In this document: in pieces, positions 7,379-18,102 of the stretch
Position numbering within the stretch: position 1 is the stretch's first letter
Layout of the letters: each line of letters opens with the position of its first letter
From: an uncultured Gemmiger sp.
Lineage (GTDB): Bacteria > Bacillota > Clostridia > Oscillospirales > Ruminococcaceae
NCBI GenBank assembly: GCA_944386495.1
Contig: CALXBE010000004.1
Span: forward strand, 1 to 64,000
DNA length: 64,000 bases
Direction of reading: 5' to 3'
Position numbers and translations under genes: made by a program
The notes under the pieces: generated by a model
The model's input: the letters and a program-made list of their open reading frames with translations, nothing else
The model's database searches: none
What the model was told of the DNA's origin: nothing

Positions 7379-7876
7379 ATGAAGGAAGTTAATATTGTAC
7401 TGGTGGAACCTCAGATTCCCCAAAACACAGGAAATATTGCCCGCACCTGCGCCGTCACCGGGGCCCGCCTCCATCTGGTAGGGCCTTTGGGCTTTACTCC
7501 TGACGACAAAAAATTAAAGCGTGCCGGACTTGACTACTGGCATGATCTTGATATAACATATTACCAGGATCTTGAGGAATATTTTTCTAAAAATCCCGGC
7601 CCCTGCCGTTTTTTCACCAGCAAGGGCCAGCACCGTCACACCCAGGTGACCTACCCGGACGGGGTGGCCCTGGTCTTCGGGCGTGAGGACGCCGGTCTGC
7701 CGGAAGAGCTTCTTCTGGCCCACCCCGAGGATTGTGTGCGGATTCCCATGCGCCGGGGAGAGCGCTGCCTGAATCTTTCCAATTCGGTAGCAGTAGGTGT
7801 GTACGAGGCGCTGCGCCAGGACGACTTTGCGGACCTGGAAGATATTGGACAACTGACACGATATGAATGGAAATGA
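7379..7876 (+). CDS. trmL: tRNA (cytidine/uridine-34-2'-O)-methyltransferase
   Basis: A SPOUT-class methyltransferase that 2'-O-methylates the wobble base of tRNA-Leu isoacceptors. Motifs are VEPQIPQNTGNIART at the start, VFGREDAGLP, and the knot signature IPM...RCLNLSNSVAVGVYE. At 165 residues it has the compact TrmL length without the RNA-binding extension of other SPOUT enzymes. The ATG at 7379 fits the family start, preceded by AAGG. It lies between pdxK and degV on one transcript. Confidence 0.94.
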   Translation: MKEVNIVLVEPQIPQNTGNIARTCAVTGARLHLVGPLGFTPDDKKLKRAGLDYWHDLDITYYQDLEEYFSKNPGPCRFFTSKGQHRHTQVTYPDGVALVFGREDAGLPEELLLAHPEDCVRIPMRRGERCLNLSNSVAVGVYEALRQDDFADLEDIGQLTRYEWK

Positions 7877-7888
7877 GGATGTAAAACC

Positions 7889-8758
7889 ATGAGCAAAATC
7901 GGCATTTTGACCGACTCCTGCTGCGATATGCCCCAGGAGCTGGCCGACAAATACCAAATCGATATTCTGTGCATTCCTGTTCTGCTGGAGGGGAAAACCT
8001 ACATTGAGCGGCAGGACATGACCAACGACCAGTTCTACAACATGATGCGCCAGGCAGAAGGGGTCCCCACCACTGCCGCCATCACCCCCATCCAGTACTG
8101 CGAAAAGTACTGCGAGTACCTGGACAAGAACTACACCGATCTGCTGGTGGTCACCCTGAACAGCGGCGGCAGCAGCACCTACAACAATGCTCTCTCCGGC
8201 ATTAAAATGCTGGAAGAGGAGCATCCCGGCCACAAACTGAACATCCAGGTGGTAGACAGCCATACTTACAGCATGGTCCAGGGCTGGCCCCTGGTGCAGG
8301 CGGCCCGGAAACTGCGGAACGGTGCAGAGCTGAAAATGGTCATCGGCGAGCTGAATCAGGCTTACGCCCAGATGGAAGTTTGCCTGGCAGCTTTCAGCCT
8401 GAAGCAGATGAAGAAGAGCGGTCGTATCAGCGCCGCCGCCGCTTTTGTGGGCGAGCTGCTGGGTCTGCGGCCCATCATCAGCCTGAACGACGGAATCAGC
8501 AAGGTGGAGTCCAAGGTCCGGGGAGATGCCGCCGTTATCCCCGCCATGATCAAATACTGCCAGAGCCGCGCAGACATGAACATGGTGGAGTATGGTCTGG
8601 GTTACACTGATGGAGACCGCATCAAGGAGCTGAAAAAGCAGGCCAAGAAAGCCTTCGGCCATGAGCCCGCCTATCTTTTCCAGCTGGGCGCAGCCGTCAG
8701 CTCCAACACCGGCCCTGACGCTATCGCCATCACCTTCCCCGGCGTTGCACGGCGGTAA
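7889..8758 (+). CDS. DegV family fatty-acid-binding protein
   Basis: DegV/FakB proteins bind a fatty acid between two domains and, with FakA kinase, present it for phosphorylation. The 289-residue product has the family start ILTDSCCDMP, the TTAAITP and LNSGGSSTYNN segments, and SLKQMKKSGRIS. No fakA is in the window, so the partner is unknown. It ends 12 bp before a strong terminator and follows trmL by 12 nt. Confidence 0.93.
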   Translation: MSKIGILTDSCCDMPQELADKYQIDILCIPVLLEGKTYIERQDMTNDQFYNMMRQAEGVPTTAAITPIQYCEKYCEYLDKNYTDLLVVTLNSGGSSTYNNALSGIKMLEEEHPGHKLNIQVVDSHTYSMVQGWPLVQAARKLRNGAELKMVIGELNQAYAQMEVCLAAFSLKQMKKSGRISAAAAFVGELLGLRPIISLNDGISKVESKVRGDAAVIPAMIKYCQSRADMNMVEYGLGYTDGDRIKELKKQAKKAFGHEPAYLFQLGAAVSSNTGPDAIAITFPGVARR

Positions 8759-8770
8759 AACCAGAGATAC

Positions 8771-8802
8771 AAAAAGCTCCCTGCCCAGGCAGGGAGCTTT
8801 TT
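8771..8802. terminator. Terminator between convergent degV and cdd
   Basis: Stem of about 14 bp (from 8771 and ending 8802) with a 4-nt loop, flanked by A5 and T6, suitable for both directions. Confidence 0.9.
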
Positions 8803-8809
8803 TAGTTAT

Positions 8810-9229
8810 TCAGTGTTCCAGGTTGGCAGGACCAAACCCATAGGGCAGCAGTTCTCCCAGGGTAGTATCCAGATAATCGGTGGTGGATTTGGCCAGGATC
8901 ACCCGCAGGTCATTGCCGCAGAACTCAAAGAGCGCCTGACGGCAAACTCCGCAGGGAGCAGAAATAAGCTCATTGACCTGCCCCTCCATGCTGCCCACGA
9001 TGGCGATGGCTTCAAATTCCCGGACTCCCTCGCTGACCGCCTTGAACAGTGCGGTGCGTTCCGCACAATTGGTCACTGAGTAAGCCGCATTCTCAATATT
9101 ACATCCCTTGAACACCTGTCCGTTTTTGGCCAGGAGCGCCGCCCCCACCCGAAAATGGGAGTAGGGCGTGTAGGCATTTTCCCGGGCCTCAAAGGCAGCC
9201 TCAATCAGCTTGGTCACATTCACATCCAT
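8810..9229 (-). CDS. cdd: Cytidine deaminase
   Basis: Deaminates cytidine and deoxycytidine to uridine forms in pyrimidine salvage. The zinc site has CAERTAL (Cys, catalytic Glu) and PCGVCRQ (two Cys), as in homotetrameric CDAs; GCNIENAAYS precedes. The ATG at 9229 gives a family-length 139-residue protein. An earlier ATG at 9256 would sit inside deoD. deoD lies 13 nt upstream on the same strand, forming a nucleoside-salvage pair. Confidence 0.96.
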   Translation of the reverse strand: MDVNVTKLIEAAFEARENAYTPYSHFRVGAALLAKNGQVFKGCNIENAAYSVTNCAERTALFKAVSEGVREFEAIAIVGSMEGQVNELISAPCGVCRQALFEFCGNDLRVILAKSTTDYLDTTLGELLPYGFGPANLEH

Positions 9230-9242
9230 GGCCGGGCCTCGC

Positions 9243-9959
9243 TTAATATTCAGCATTCAGGGCAATCTTGATCATGTCATTGAGGCCCTTCTGACGGACT
9301 TCGGCGCTGATGATCTCGGGGGTGACAAAGCTGTCGGAAATGGTGATCAGGCAGGTGGCCTGCTTGCCCAGCGCCCGGGCGTTGGCAAAGAGAGCAAAAC
9401 TCTCCATCTCCACGCAGAGACAGTGGTGCTGGGCCCGGCGGGCAGCCTTTCCGGCCTCATCCGGATGATTTACGGGATAGAACACATCGGAGGAATGGGT
9501 GCAGCCTTCGTGCATTTTGATTCCCATTTTGGCGGCGCTGGCACGGATGGCGTCGTTGAGGGCGGGGCTGCTGGGCAGCTCGTCCTCGGTCACCCCGCTC
9601 TGGACCAGGGCAAAGGTGGACTCAGAGAAGGCGCTGGTAGCCAGCACCACATCCATCACCTTGACCTCAGGAACATAGCTGCCGGCAGTGCCGATTCGGA
9701 CAATGTTCTCCACACCATACTGGGTATAGAGTTCGTAGGAGTAGATGCCGATGGAGGGCTGACCCATACCGCTGCCCATGACGCTGATGGGACGGCCCTG
9801 ATAGGTGCCGGTATAGCCCAGCATTCCCCGCACATCGGTTACCAGCCGGGGATTTTCCAGGAAGTTCTCGGCAATATACTTTGCCCGCAGAGGGTCACCG
9901 GGCATAAGGACGGTTTTGGCGAAATCGCCCATCTGGGCACTGATATGAGGGGTAGACAT
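9243..9959 (-). CDS. deoD: Purine-nucleoside phosphorylase (DeoD type)
   Basis: Phosphorolyses purine nucleosides to base and (deoxy)ribose-1-phosphate. The 238-residue sequence follows the hexameric DeoD pattern closely: TPHISAQMGDFA, MPGDPLRAKYIAE, RGMLGYTGTY and GMGQPSIGIY. The ribose-binding VEMESFALF and the catalytic Asp in ISDSFVTPE follow. AAGGAG precedes the ATG. The leader holds a hairpin (CCTTCCC/GGGAAGG near 9994-10012) after a good promoter at 10042-10070. cdd is downstream. Confidence 0.96.
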   Translation of the reverse strand: MSTPHISAQMGDFAKTVLMPGDPLRAKYIAENFLENPRLVTDVRGMLGYTGTYQGRPISVMGSGMGQPSIGIYSYELYTQYGVENIVRIGTAGSYVPEVKVMDVVLATSAFSESTFALVQSGVTEDELPSSPALNDAIRASAAKMGIKMHEGCTHSSDVFYPVNHPDEAGKAARRAQHHCLCVEMESFALFANARALGKQATCLITISDSFVTPEIISAEVRQKGLNDMIKIALNAEY

Positions 9960-10041
9960 AGTAATAACACTCCTTTTTTATAAAGTACGCCTGCCTTCCC
10001 CGCAGGGAAGGAAAGCGCCCTGTATTTCTGAAGTTATGGTA

Positions 10042-10070
10042 ATTATAACACAACTGTGGTACAATGGCAA
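10042..10070 (-). promoter_or_regulatory. Promoter of deoD-cdd
   Basis: Minus strand TTGCCA (10070-10065), 17 bp, TATAAT (10047-10042). A plus-strand TACAAT (10060-10065) for the radical SAM gene overlaps it, so the two start regions face each other. Confidence 0.65.
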
Positions 10071-10127
10071 CGAAGTTCCCGATGCTCCTCTCAGGGGCAC
10101 CACTGCCCGGAAGGAGGCCGCCTTTTT

Positions 10128-11015
10128 ATGGAAATTCCCAAGTCCTGCACCCTTTGTCCCCGCCAATGCGGGGTTGACCGGACCAGAGTGCCCGGGGCCT
10201 GCGGGGCAGGCTCCCTGAAAGTGGCCCGGGCCGCCCTCCATCATTGGGAAGAACCCTGCATCAGCGGCAGCCGGGGCAGCGGCACCGTATTTTTCAGCCA
10301 TTGCACTCTCCGCTGCTGCTACTGCCAGAACTTTCCCATCAGCGCCCAGGGCCTGGGGAAAGAAATCTCTGTGGAACGGCTGCGGGATATTTTTCTGGAG
10401 TTACAGGCGCAGGGGGCCCATAATATCAATCTGGTCTCCCCCACCCAGTACCTGCCTTGGATTCTCCCTGCTCTGGACCAGGCCAGAAATCTGGGCCTTA
10501 CCCTACCCATTGTATACAACACCGGCGGGTATGAACGGGTGGAGACTGTCCGTCTGCTGGCCCCCTATGTGGATATCTGGCTCACAGACCTGAAATATGG
10601 GGACGACACCCTGGGCCAGCGGCTTTCGGGGGTTCCGGATTATTTCACCGTGGCCCGTGATGCCATCCAGCAGATGATTGACCAATGTCCTCTCCCCCGG
10701 TATGACCAGGAGGGAATCCTTCAAAAGGGGGTCATCATCCGTCACCTGGTCCTCCCCGGCCAGACCGGAGACAGTCAAAAGGTACTGGACTGGATGGCAA
10801 GCCTGCCTAAAGGCAGCTATATTCCCAGCCTGATGAGTCAGTTCACCCCCTTCCACAAGGCAGCGGAAGCGGGACTGGGACGACGAATCACCAGCTACGA
10901 GTACAAAAAGATTTTGAACCATGCCCTGGCACTGGGCCTGGAGGAAGGCTTTTGTCAGGACAAAAGCAGCGCCAAGGAAGAATATACCCCACCCTTTGAC
11001 CTGGAAGGGGTATAA
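10128..11015 (+). CDS. PflX-like radical SAM protein (COG1313 type)
   Basis: The 295-residue protein carries a radical-SAM cluster motif CX3CX2C in HCTLRCCYCQNF (about residues 59-66). An extra N-terminal Cys motif (CTLCPRQC, residues 7-14) is typical of PflX-type proteins related to glycyl-radical activases. AAGGAGG lies 11 nt before the ATG. It is not beside any glycyl-radical enzyme, so the substrate is unknown. It is distinct from the nrdG activase at 21.2 kb. Confidence 0.88.
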   Translation: MEIPKSCTLCPRQCGVDRTRVPGACGAGSLKVARAALHHWEEPCISGSRGSGTVFFSHCTLRCCYCQNFPISAQGLGKEISVERLRDIFLELQAQGAHNINLVSPTQYLPWILPALDQARNLGLTLPIVYNTGGYERVETVRLLAPYVDIWLTDLKYGDDTLGQRLSGVPDYFTVARDAIQQMIDQCPLPRYDQEGILQKGVIIRHLVLPGQTGDSQKVLDWMASLPKGSYIPSLMSQFTPFHKAAEAGLGRRITSYEYKKILNHALALGLEEGFCQDKSSAKEEYTPPFDLEGV

Positions 11016-11030
11016 ATTGATTTCCTTTAC

Positions 11031-11073
11031 AAAAAAGACCGGCACGCCTGCAGGGGCGCACCGGTCTTTTTCT
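11031..11073. terminator. Bidirectional terminator
   Basis: Stem of about 11 bp (AAAAAGACCGG with its complement) around an 18-nt loop, with A- and T-runs on both flanks, between two convergent genes. Confidence 0.85.
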
Positions 11074-11081
11074 ATTCAAGT

Positions 11082-11552
11082 TCAAAGGTCCATCAGTCCC
11101 CGGGCTTCCAGCATGGCACGGAAGGATTCATACCCCACACAAGCCGAAGGAATCCTGCAAAAAGGCTTCTTGCCCTGATAGAGCACCAATTGACCGCTCC
11201 GCCCCATCCTGGTCACCCGGGTAATCTGATTCAAGGGCAGGGACCTTGCTTTTCCCCAGTAGGGAATCACGGTCAGGATATCATCTTTCACCCATGCCCG
11301 GTACCGGCAGCTGGCCCAGGCCGCCCACTGTATGAAAGCCATACAGAGCCCCAGCATAACCATCATCTTGGGGTCGTTCCCCGGGGCCATCAATGCCATG
11401 AACCCGAACACGGCGCTGATCAGGTGACAGGATATCCTCCAGACAGGGTGCAGATAAAGCACTCCCGGAGCCGGTTTTTCCTTCCGGGTCCACCACTCTC
11501 TTGCCAGTCCTGCCACTGGTGCAGCCAGCATAACCCAGATGAGCCATTTCAT
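11082..11552 (-). CDS. Membrane protein with C-terminal PH-like domain, unknown function
   Basis: The 156-residue protein starts at the ATG at 11552 (AAGGAGG 8 nt upstream). It has three hydrophobic segments: about residues 2-17, 36-54 and 60-80. The C-terminal half (YRAWVKDDILTVIPYWG onward, with RSLPLNQITRV) resembles the short beta-rich bacterial PH-like domains found in membrane proteins. No specific function is recognised. It lies between two terminators, so it forms its own unit. Confidence 0.65.
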   Translation of the reverse strand: MKWLIWVMLAAPVAGLAREWWTRKEKPAPGVLYLHPVWRISCHLISAVFGFMALMAPGNDPKMMVMLGLCMAFIQWAAWASCRYRAWVKDDILTVIPYWGKARSLPLNQITRVTRMGRSGQLVLYQGKKPFCRIPSACVGYESFRAMLEARGLMDL

Positions 11553-11598
11553 TACAGAGGCCTCCTTTGAATCAGCACAATTTTTACAAGTGCCATGC

Positions 11599-11633
11599 AA
11601 AAAGAACCGTTTCAAAAGAAACGGTTCTTTTTT
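11599..11633 (-). terminator. Terminator after ilvD
   Basis: Stem of about 14 bp (AAGAACCGTTTC and complement) with A/T runs on both sides, immediately after the ilvD stop. Confidence 0.88.
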
Positions 11634-11641
11634 GTTCTATT

Positions 11642-13300
11642 TTACCGCAGAACTGCGCCTTCGTCAGCGCTGGTGACCAGCCGGGCATACCGGGCCAGCC
11701 AGCCGCTGGTGACTTTGGGAGCAGGCTGTACATAAGCAGCCTTCCGCTTTTCCAGCTCCTCGTCGCTTACCTTCATGTTGATGGAAGCATTGGGAATGTC
11801 AATCTCAATCAGGTCTCCCTCCTGAACCAGGCCGATGGGGCCGCCGCTGGCAGCCTCGGGGCTTACATGGCCGATGGAGGCGCCACGGCTGGCACCGGAG
11901 AACCGTCCGTCGGTGATGAGGGCCACGGTCTTGTCCAGCTTCATGCCGGCCAGGGCGCTGGTGGGGTTGAGCATTTCCCGCATGCCGGGGCCGCCCTTGG
12001 GGCCTTCGTACCGGATGACCACCACATCACCGGGGTGGATTCCCCCTGCATAAATGCAGCTGATGGCCTCTTCCTCGCTGTTGAACACCCGGGCAGGACC
12101 GGTATGGCAGAGCATTTCGGGAGCCACGGCGCTCCGCTTGACCACGCAGCCCTTGGGAGCCAGGTTGCCCCAAAGGATCTGAAGTCCGCCGGTGGGAGTG
12201 TAGGGGTCCTCAATGGGACGGATGGCATTGTGATTCCGGTTGACAGCACCCTTGATGTTCTCCCCCAGGGTCTTACCGGTAACGGTCATCACATCCAGGT
12301 CCAGCAGCCCCTTCTTGGCCAGTTCTGCCTGAACGGCGGGGATTCCTCCGGCTGCATCCAGGTCGGGCATGTGGGTGGGGCCGGCAGGGGCCAGGTGGCA
12401 GAGGTTGGGGACTTTGGCGCTGACCTCGTTGAAGGTTTCCAGTTTCAGGTCCACCCCTGCTTCCTTGCAGAGAGCCAGCAGGTGGAGAACGGTGTTGGTG
12501 GAGCAGCCCAGAGCCATATCGCAGGCCAGAGCGTTCCGGACACTCCGTTCGTTGAAAATATCCCGGGCGCAGATGTTCTTCTCCACCAGGTTCATAATGG
12601 CCATACCGGCCTTCTTAGCCAGCTGGAGCCGCTTGGCGTAGACAGCGGGAATGGTGCCGTTGCCGGGCAGGGCAATGCCCACAGCCTCGCACAGGCAGTT
12701 CATGCTGTTGGCGGTGTACATACCAGAGCAGGAACCGCAGCCGGGGCAGCAGCCTTCCTCACACTGGGTCAGCTGTTCCTCATTCATAAGGCCGGCCTTG
12801 AAGGCGCCTACAGCCTCGAACATATAGCTCAGGCTGACTTCCTTCCCCTCATGGTTGCCGGCCAGCATGGGGCCGCCGCTGCAAACCACGGCAGGCACAT
12901 TCATCCGGAGCGCAGCCATCAGCATACCGGGAACAATTTTATCACAGTTGGGCACCAGGACCAGACCGTCGAACTGATGGGCGGTAAACATGGTTTCCAC
13001 GCTGTCGCAAATCAGTTCCCGGCTGGGCAGGCTGTACTTCATTCCCTCGTGGCCCATGGCAATGCCATCGCAGACACCGATGGCGGGGACCATAATGGGG
13101 GTGCCTCCGGCCATCCGGATGCCGGCCTTGACCGCCTCGGTGATTTTGTCCAGGTTCATATGCCCGGGAACGATCTCGCTGTAAGCACTGACCACGCCGA
13201 TGAGGGGACGGTCCAATTCTTCTTTTGTATAGCCCAAAGCGTAAAAAAGGCTTCGGTTAGGTGCGCGCTCGGCGCCCTTGGTCACATTATCACTTCTCAT
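11642..13300 (-). CDS. ilvD: Dihydroxy-acid dehydratase
   Basis: Dehydrates dihydroxy acids to 2-keto acids in valine and isoleucine synthesis using an Fe-S cluster. The 552-residue protein has cluster cysteines in [10 protein letters not shown] and [18 protein letters not shown]. The C-terminal [12 protein letters not shown] motif is present. It follows ilvC on the same strand, but a strong terminator lies between, so it may be transcribed separately or by read-through. Confidence 0.97.
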   Translation of the reverse strand: MRSDNVTKGAERAPNRSLFYALGYTKEELDRPLIGVVSAYSEIVPGHMNLDKITEAVKAGIRMAGGTPIMVPAIGVCDGIAMGHEGMKYSLPSRELICDSVETMFTAHQFDGLVLVPNCDKIVPGMLMAALRMNVPAVVCSGGPMLAGNHEGKEVSLSYMFEAVGAFKAGLMNEEQLTQCEEGCCPGCGSCSGMYTANSMNCLCEAVGIALPGNGTIPAVYAKRLQLAKKAGMAIMNLVEKNICARDIFNERSVRNALACDMALGCSTNTVLHLLALCKEAGVDLKLETFNEVSAKVPNLCHLAPAGPTHMPDLDAAGGIPAVQAELAKKGLLDLDVMTVTGKTLGENIKGAVNRNHNAIRPIEDPYTPTGGLQILWGNLAPKGCVVKRSAVAPEMLCHTGPARVFNSEEEAISCIYAGGIHPGDVVVIRYEGPKGGPGMREMLNPTSALAGMKLDKTVALITDGRFSGASRGASIGHVSPEAASGGPIGLVQEGDLIEIDIPNASINMKVSDEELEKRKAAYVQPAPKVTSGWLARYARLVTSADEGAVLR

Positions 13301-13316
13301 GGGGACCTCCTGTTTT

Positions 13317-13350
13317 ATAAAAAGCCGGATACTGAATCGTATCCGGCTTT
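13317..13350 (-). terminator. Terminator after ilvC
   Basis: A perfect 12-bp stem (13321-13332 with 13339-13350), 6-nt loop, then T5 on the minus strand. It separates ilvC from ilvD. Confidence 0.88.
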
Positions 13351-13370
13351 CTGGATTCTGAAAAAGTCGC

Positions 13371-14438
<1,068 letters not shown>

Positions 14439-14497
14439 TTAATAGATTTTATTATAGACCTTTGTTTTCCCGGTTTCAACTATTTTTTTATGCAAAA

Positions 14498-15043
14498 TCA
14501 CTCAAGGATTTCGGGTTCCGGCCTCAGGGTCTCCGCAGGCTTCCGGTTATGGACCCGAACCGGCCCCCGCTCCATGGCGGTAATACCGGTGCGGCACATT
14601 TCCAGAATGGTGTACCCTTCCAGCATGGCCAGGAAAGCATCGATTTTCTGAGGTGCGCCTGTAAGTTCAAAGACCATGCTTTCAGGGGTCAGGTCAATGA
14701 TTTTTGCCTTGTAAATGGCGGCAATTTCCCGCAGCTCGCTCCGGTTGTTGACGGTGGCGGAGAGCTTGACCAGGAGCAGTTCCCGCTGAAGGGTGTGCTC
14801 CGGTTCCAGGAAAAAGACCTCAATCACATCCTCCAGCCGGGCAGTCTGGAGCATCAGCTGCCGCAGCACCGTCTCGTCGTCATGGATAGTGATGGTCACC
14901 CGGGTAACGGCAGGGTCGGTGGTGGCGGAGGAGGTAATGCTGTCAATGTTGAAATTTCTCCGGCAGAACAGCCCGGAAATCCGGCTGAGGGCACCGGGAT
15001 TGTTCTTCAAAAGCAGGCCGATGGCCTTGCGCTCGTTTGCCAT
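14498..15043 (-). CDS. ilvH: Acetolactate synthase small (regulatory) subunit
   Basis: The regulatory subunit binds valine and stimulates the catalytic IlvB subunit. The 181-residue sequence has an N-terminal ACT domain (LLKNNPGALSRISGLFCRRNFNIDS region) and a C-terminal regulatory domain, the standard layout. Its start lies 13 nt after the ilvB stop, so the two are translationally close. Confidence 0.95.
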   Translation of the reverse strand: MANERKAIGLLLKNNPGALSRISGLFCRRNFNIDSITSSATTDPAVTRVTITIHDDETVLRQLMLQTARLEDVIEVFFLEPEHTLQRELLLVKLSATVNNRSELREIAAIYKAKIIDLTPESMVFELTGAPQKIDAFLAMLEGYTILEMCRTGITAMERGPVRVHNRKPAETLRPEPEILE

Positions 15044-15056
15044 ACCGCTCCTCCTT

Positions 15057-16721
15057 TCAGCTCATCATCAGGTCTTCCACGGTTCCCCCTGCGGGAATCA
15101 TGGGCAGGACCTTCTCGTCCTTGTCAATGACACATTCGATCCAGGCGGGCTTTTTCTCAGCCAGAGCCTGGGCAAAGGCTTCCTGGAACTGGGCCAGGTT
15201 CTCACAGTGATACCCTTTCAGGCCAAAGCCTTTGGCCAGCTGGACATAATCGGTCTTCCGGTGAGGGTCGGTGCTGGAATACCGCTTGCCGTAGAACAGG
15301 GTCTGCCACTGGCGGACCATTCCCAGCACCTGGTTGTTGAAGATGACGGTGATGACCGGCAGGTCATAGCTGACTGCGGTGCAGGCCTCATTCAGGTTCA
15401 TGTGGAAGGAGCCGTCCCCGGTGAGCATAATCACAGGAGTTTCCCGGCCCAGGGCTGCCTGGGCGCCCAAAGCGGCACCGTAGCCAAAGCCCATGGTTCC
15501 CAAACCGCCGCTGGTGATAAATCCACGGCTCTTCACATGGCGGAGGTACTGGGCAGCCCACATCTGGTGCTGGCCCACATCGGTGACATAGACAGCATCG
15601 GGACCAGCCTGGGCACAAATCTCCCCGATGATCTGGTGGGGCATAAGCCGGTCGTTGTGGTTGACCGGGTGGTAGTCAATGCTCTTCCACTGGTCAATAT
15701 CCCGGAGCCATTCCTCATGTTTGGCAGCCTGGATATGGGGCAGCATGGCCTCCAGAATAATGGCGGCGTCTCCGGTGATGCTCAGGTCCACATCCACATT
15801 CTTTCCAATCTCGCTGGGGTCAATGTCGATCTGGATGATTTTTGCCTTCCGGGCAAATTTGTCGGTGTTCAGGGCCACCCGGTCCGAGAACCGGGTCCCC
15901 ACAGCCAGCACCACATCTGCCTCGTCCATGGCCTTGTTGGTGGTATAGCTGCCGTGCATGCCCAGCAGACCCAGGTTGAGGGGTTCCTCATATCCCAGCA
16001 CTCCCGCTGCCATAAGGGTATGGGTGGCGGGAATGTTGGCCTTGTGGATCATGGCCTTGAGGGCATAGCAGCCCTTGCCGCTCCGCACGCCGCCTCCCAG
16101 AAAGACCAGGGGCCGCTGCGCCTCGTTGATCCACTGGGCAGCCTGGACGACATTCTCCTCATTAAAGGAAATCACGGTAGTTTCAGGCACTGGCTGAGCG
16201 GGGGTGAACTCCCACTTTGCGGCAGTGACATCCTTGGGGATATCCACCAGCACCGGGCCTTTCCGCCCTGCCTGGGCGATCCGGAAGGCTTCCCGCATGG
16301 TAGCGGCCAGTTCGGATACATGGCGCACCACAAAGTTGTGCTTGGTGATGGGCATGGTGATTCCGGCAATATACACCTCCTGGAAGCTGTCCTTGCCAAT
16401 GAGGCTGGTGCCTACATTGCCGGTAAAAGCCACCATGGGGATACTATCCATATAAGCGGTGGCAATGCCGGTGACCAGGTTGGTGGCGCCGGGGCCGCTG
16501 GTTGCCAGAACCACGCCGGTTTTTCCGGTGGCCCGGGCGTATCCATCCGCTGCATGGGCGGCCCCCTGCTCGTGAGCAGTCATAATGTGGGTGATTTTGT
16601 CCTGATAGTGGTAAAGGGCATCGTACAGATTCAGCACCGCCCCGCCGGGATACCCGAACATGGTGGTAACTCCCTGCTCCACCAGGACCTCGGCAAAAAT
16701 TTCCGAGCCTGTCAGAAGCAT
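15057..16721 (-). CDS. ilvB: Acetolactate synthase large (catalytic) subunit
   Basis: ThDP-dependent enzyme joining two pyruvates (or pyruvate and 2-ketobutyrate). Motifs are GYPGGAVLNLYDAL, the catalytic Glu in TAHEQGAAHAADGYAR, and the ThDP/Mg motif GDGSFHMNLNE...NNQVLGMVRQW. The ATG at 16721 (554 residues) has AAGGAG upstream; a longer start at 16775 does not fit the family. The leader is only about 75 nt with no T-box. Confidence 0.97.
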   Translation of the reverse strand: MLLTGSEIFAEVLVEQGVTTMFGYPGGAVLNLYDALYHYQDKITHIMTAHEQGAAHAADGYARATGKTGVVLATSGPGATNLVTGIATAYMDSIPMVAFTGNVGTSLIGKDSFQEVYIAGITMPITKHNFVVRHVSELAATMREAFRIAQAGRKGPVLVDIPKDVTAAKWEFTPAQPVPETTVISFNEENVVQAAQWINEAQRPLVFLGGGVRSGKGCYALKAMIHKANIPATHTLMAAGVLGYEEPLNLGLLGMHGSYTTNKAMDEADVVLAVGTRFSDRVALNTDKFARKAKIIQIDIDPSEIGKNVDVDLSITGDAAIILEAMLPHIQAAKHEEWLRDIDQWKSIDYHPVNHNDRLMPHQIIGEICAQAGPDAVYVTDVGQHQMWAAQYLRHVKSRGFITSGGLGTMGFGYGAALGAQAALGRETPVIMLTGDGSFHMNLNEACTAVSYDLPVITVIFNNQVLGMVRQWQTLFYGKRYSSTDPHRKTDYVQLAKGFGLKGYHCENLAQFQEAFAQALAEKKPAWIECVIDKDEKVLPMIPAGGTVEDLMMS

Positions 16722-16802
16722 ATTCTTTCTCTCCTTATCCTTGAATCTTTCCCGTTTTCCCCTCTCACATCGCACAAAAAAGAGAGGAAAATGCTGATTT
16801 TA

Positions 16803-16831
16803 ATTGTAGTACACCCGCCAAACAAAGTCAA
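16803..16831 (-). promoter_or_regulatory. Promoter of ilvB-ilvH(-ilvC)
   Basis: Minus strand TTGACT (16831-16826), 17 bp, TACAAT (16808-16803). It abuts the divergent DUF815 promoter (-35 hexamers 3 bp apart). Confidence 0.75.
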
Positions 16832-16834
16832 CGC

Positions 16835-16863
16835 TTTACAAAGGCAAAGTGCAGGTTTATAAT
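16835..16863 (+). promoter_or_regulatory. Promoter of the DUF815 ATPase gene
   Basis: TTTACA (16835-16840), 17 bp, TATAAT (16858-16863), back to back with the ilvB promoter. Confidence 0.7.
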
Positions 16864-16896
16864 GATGGAAACTGTGGGAAAAGGTGGGAAAGAAAG

Positions 16897-18054
16897 ATGG
16901 AATTGAAGGAATACAGCCTCCGGTTGGAGGCTCTGGTGGTTTTCCGGGGACTGCTCCAGGACCCGGTGGTGGAGGCTTTGGGCCGCATGCTGGCCCAGCC
17001 CACCGTCTCCAGCTGCGGGGAATTCTGCTCCCGGCTGTTCGGTCACACCACCAACTGGAGCCGGTATCTGCTGGCCCGGGTGCTGGAGGAGGAAAACCTG
17101 TATGTGAAGGCCCTCTGCACCTCCCAGGGAGCGGATGAACTTCTTACTCAGGCTCTGGACAACGAGCTGGACTTCTTTACCCAGCTGGGAAAGCTGGCGC
17201 GGAAAGACCTTACTCTACCGGATTTTCTGCCCCAGTGGCAGGTGGAGGAAATTGATTTTTCCGCCGAGTACAAAAGCCGTCTAGCCGACCTGCACCACAC
17301 CGGCTATGGAATTTTTGCCCGGTACAAGGTATTCACGGTGGAGGACTGTCAGCTGGTGCCGGTCCGTCATCCCGACCCTCAGAAGCTGAGCGAGCTGCCC
17401 GGCTACGAGGCGGAGCGGGCCAAGGTGATTGCCAACACCAAAGCCCTGTTGGAAGGCCGACCTGCCAACAATGTTCTTCTTTACGGGGATGCAGGCACCG
17501 GAAAGTCCAGCGCCATCAAGGCCATTGCCAATGAGTTTGCAGACCAGGGGCTTCGGCTGGTGGAGGTGAAGAAAAATCAGCTTTACCAGATTCCCCATCT
17601 CATGGACACTCTGGCCGCCAATCCCCTGAAGTTCATCCTCTTCATTGATGACCTGAGCTTCACCGCCAACGACGACAACTTTGCCGCCCTGAAAGCCATT
17701 CTGGAGGGAAGCGTGGGAGGCCGGAGCCACAATATTGCGGTATACGCCACCAGCAACCGCCGTCACCTTATCAAGGAGACCCTCAGCGACCGGGAGGGAG
17801 ACGATATTCATCTCTCCGACACCCGTCAGGAGCTGATGAGCCTGTCCGCCCGGTTCGGTCTGACTGTCACCTTTGGCCGTCCTGACCGGGACCGGTTCGC
17901 CCTGATCGTGAAGGAGCTGGCAGGGCAGTTCGGCATCGAGGAACCCTTTGACCGGCTGCTGGTCAAGGCGGAAGCCTTCGCCATCCGTGCCGGAGGCCGC
18001 AGTCCCCGTGTGGCCCGGCAGTTCATGGAGCTGGTCTACGCAGGGGTGTTGTGA
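16897..18054 (+). CDS. DUF815 family AAA ATPase
   Basis: The 385-residue protein has Walker A YGDAGTGKSS (about residues 195-204), Walker B FILFIDDLSF (about 246-255) and a sensor-like YATSNRRHL. This is the arrangement of the DUF815/COG2607 AAA+ family. The N-terminal 170 residues are helical and probably recognise a partner. Its role is not established. The ATG at 16897 is preceded by AAGG; its promoter faces away from ilvB. Confidence 0.9.
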   Translation: MELKEYSLRLEALVVFRGLLQDPVVEALGRMLAQPTVSSCGEFCSRLFGHTTNWSRYLLARVLEEENLYVKALCTSQGADELLTQALDNELDFFTQLGKLARKDLTLPDFLPQWQVEEIDFSAEYKSRLADLHHTGYGIFARYKVFTVEDCQLVPVRHPDPQKLSELPGYEAERAKVIANTKALLEGRPANNVLLYGDAGTGKSSAIKAIANEFADQGLRLVEVKKNQLYQIPHLMDTLAANPLKFILFIDDLSFTANDDNFAALKAILEGSVGGRSHNIAVYATSNRRHLIKETLSDREGDDIHLSDTRQELMSLSARFGLTVTFGRPDRDRFALIVKELAGQFGIEEPFDRLLVKAEAFAIRAGGRSPRVARQFMELVYAGVL

Positions 18055-18102
18055 CTTTAAAATACACTAATAAAATTTTCAAGCGAATAGTGGGGTGTTG
18101 CT

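Noticed and set aside
16722..16802. T-box leader before ilvB
   Set aside because: The leader is only about 75 nt and lacks the T-box sequence and stem I; just a short CCTCTC/GAGAGG pairing is present.
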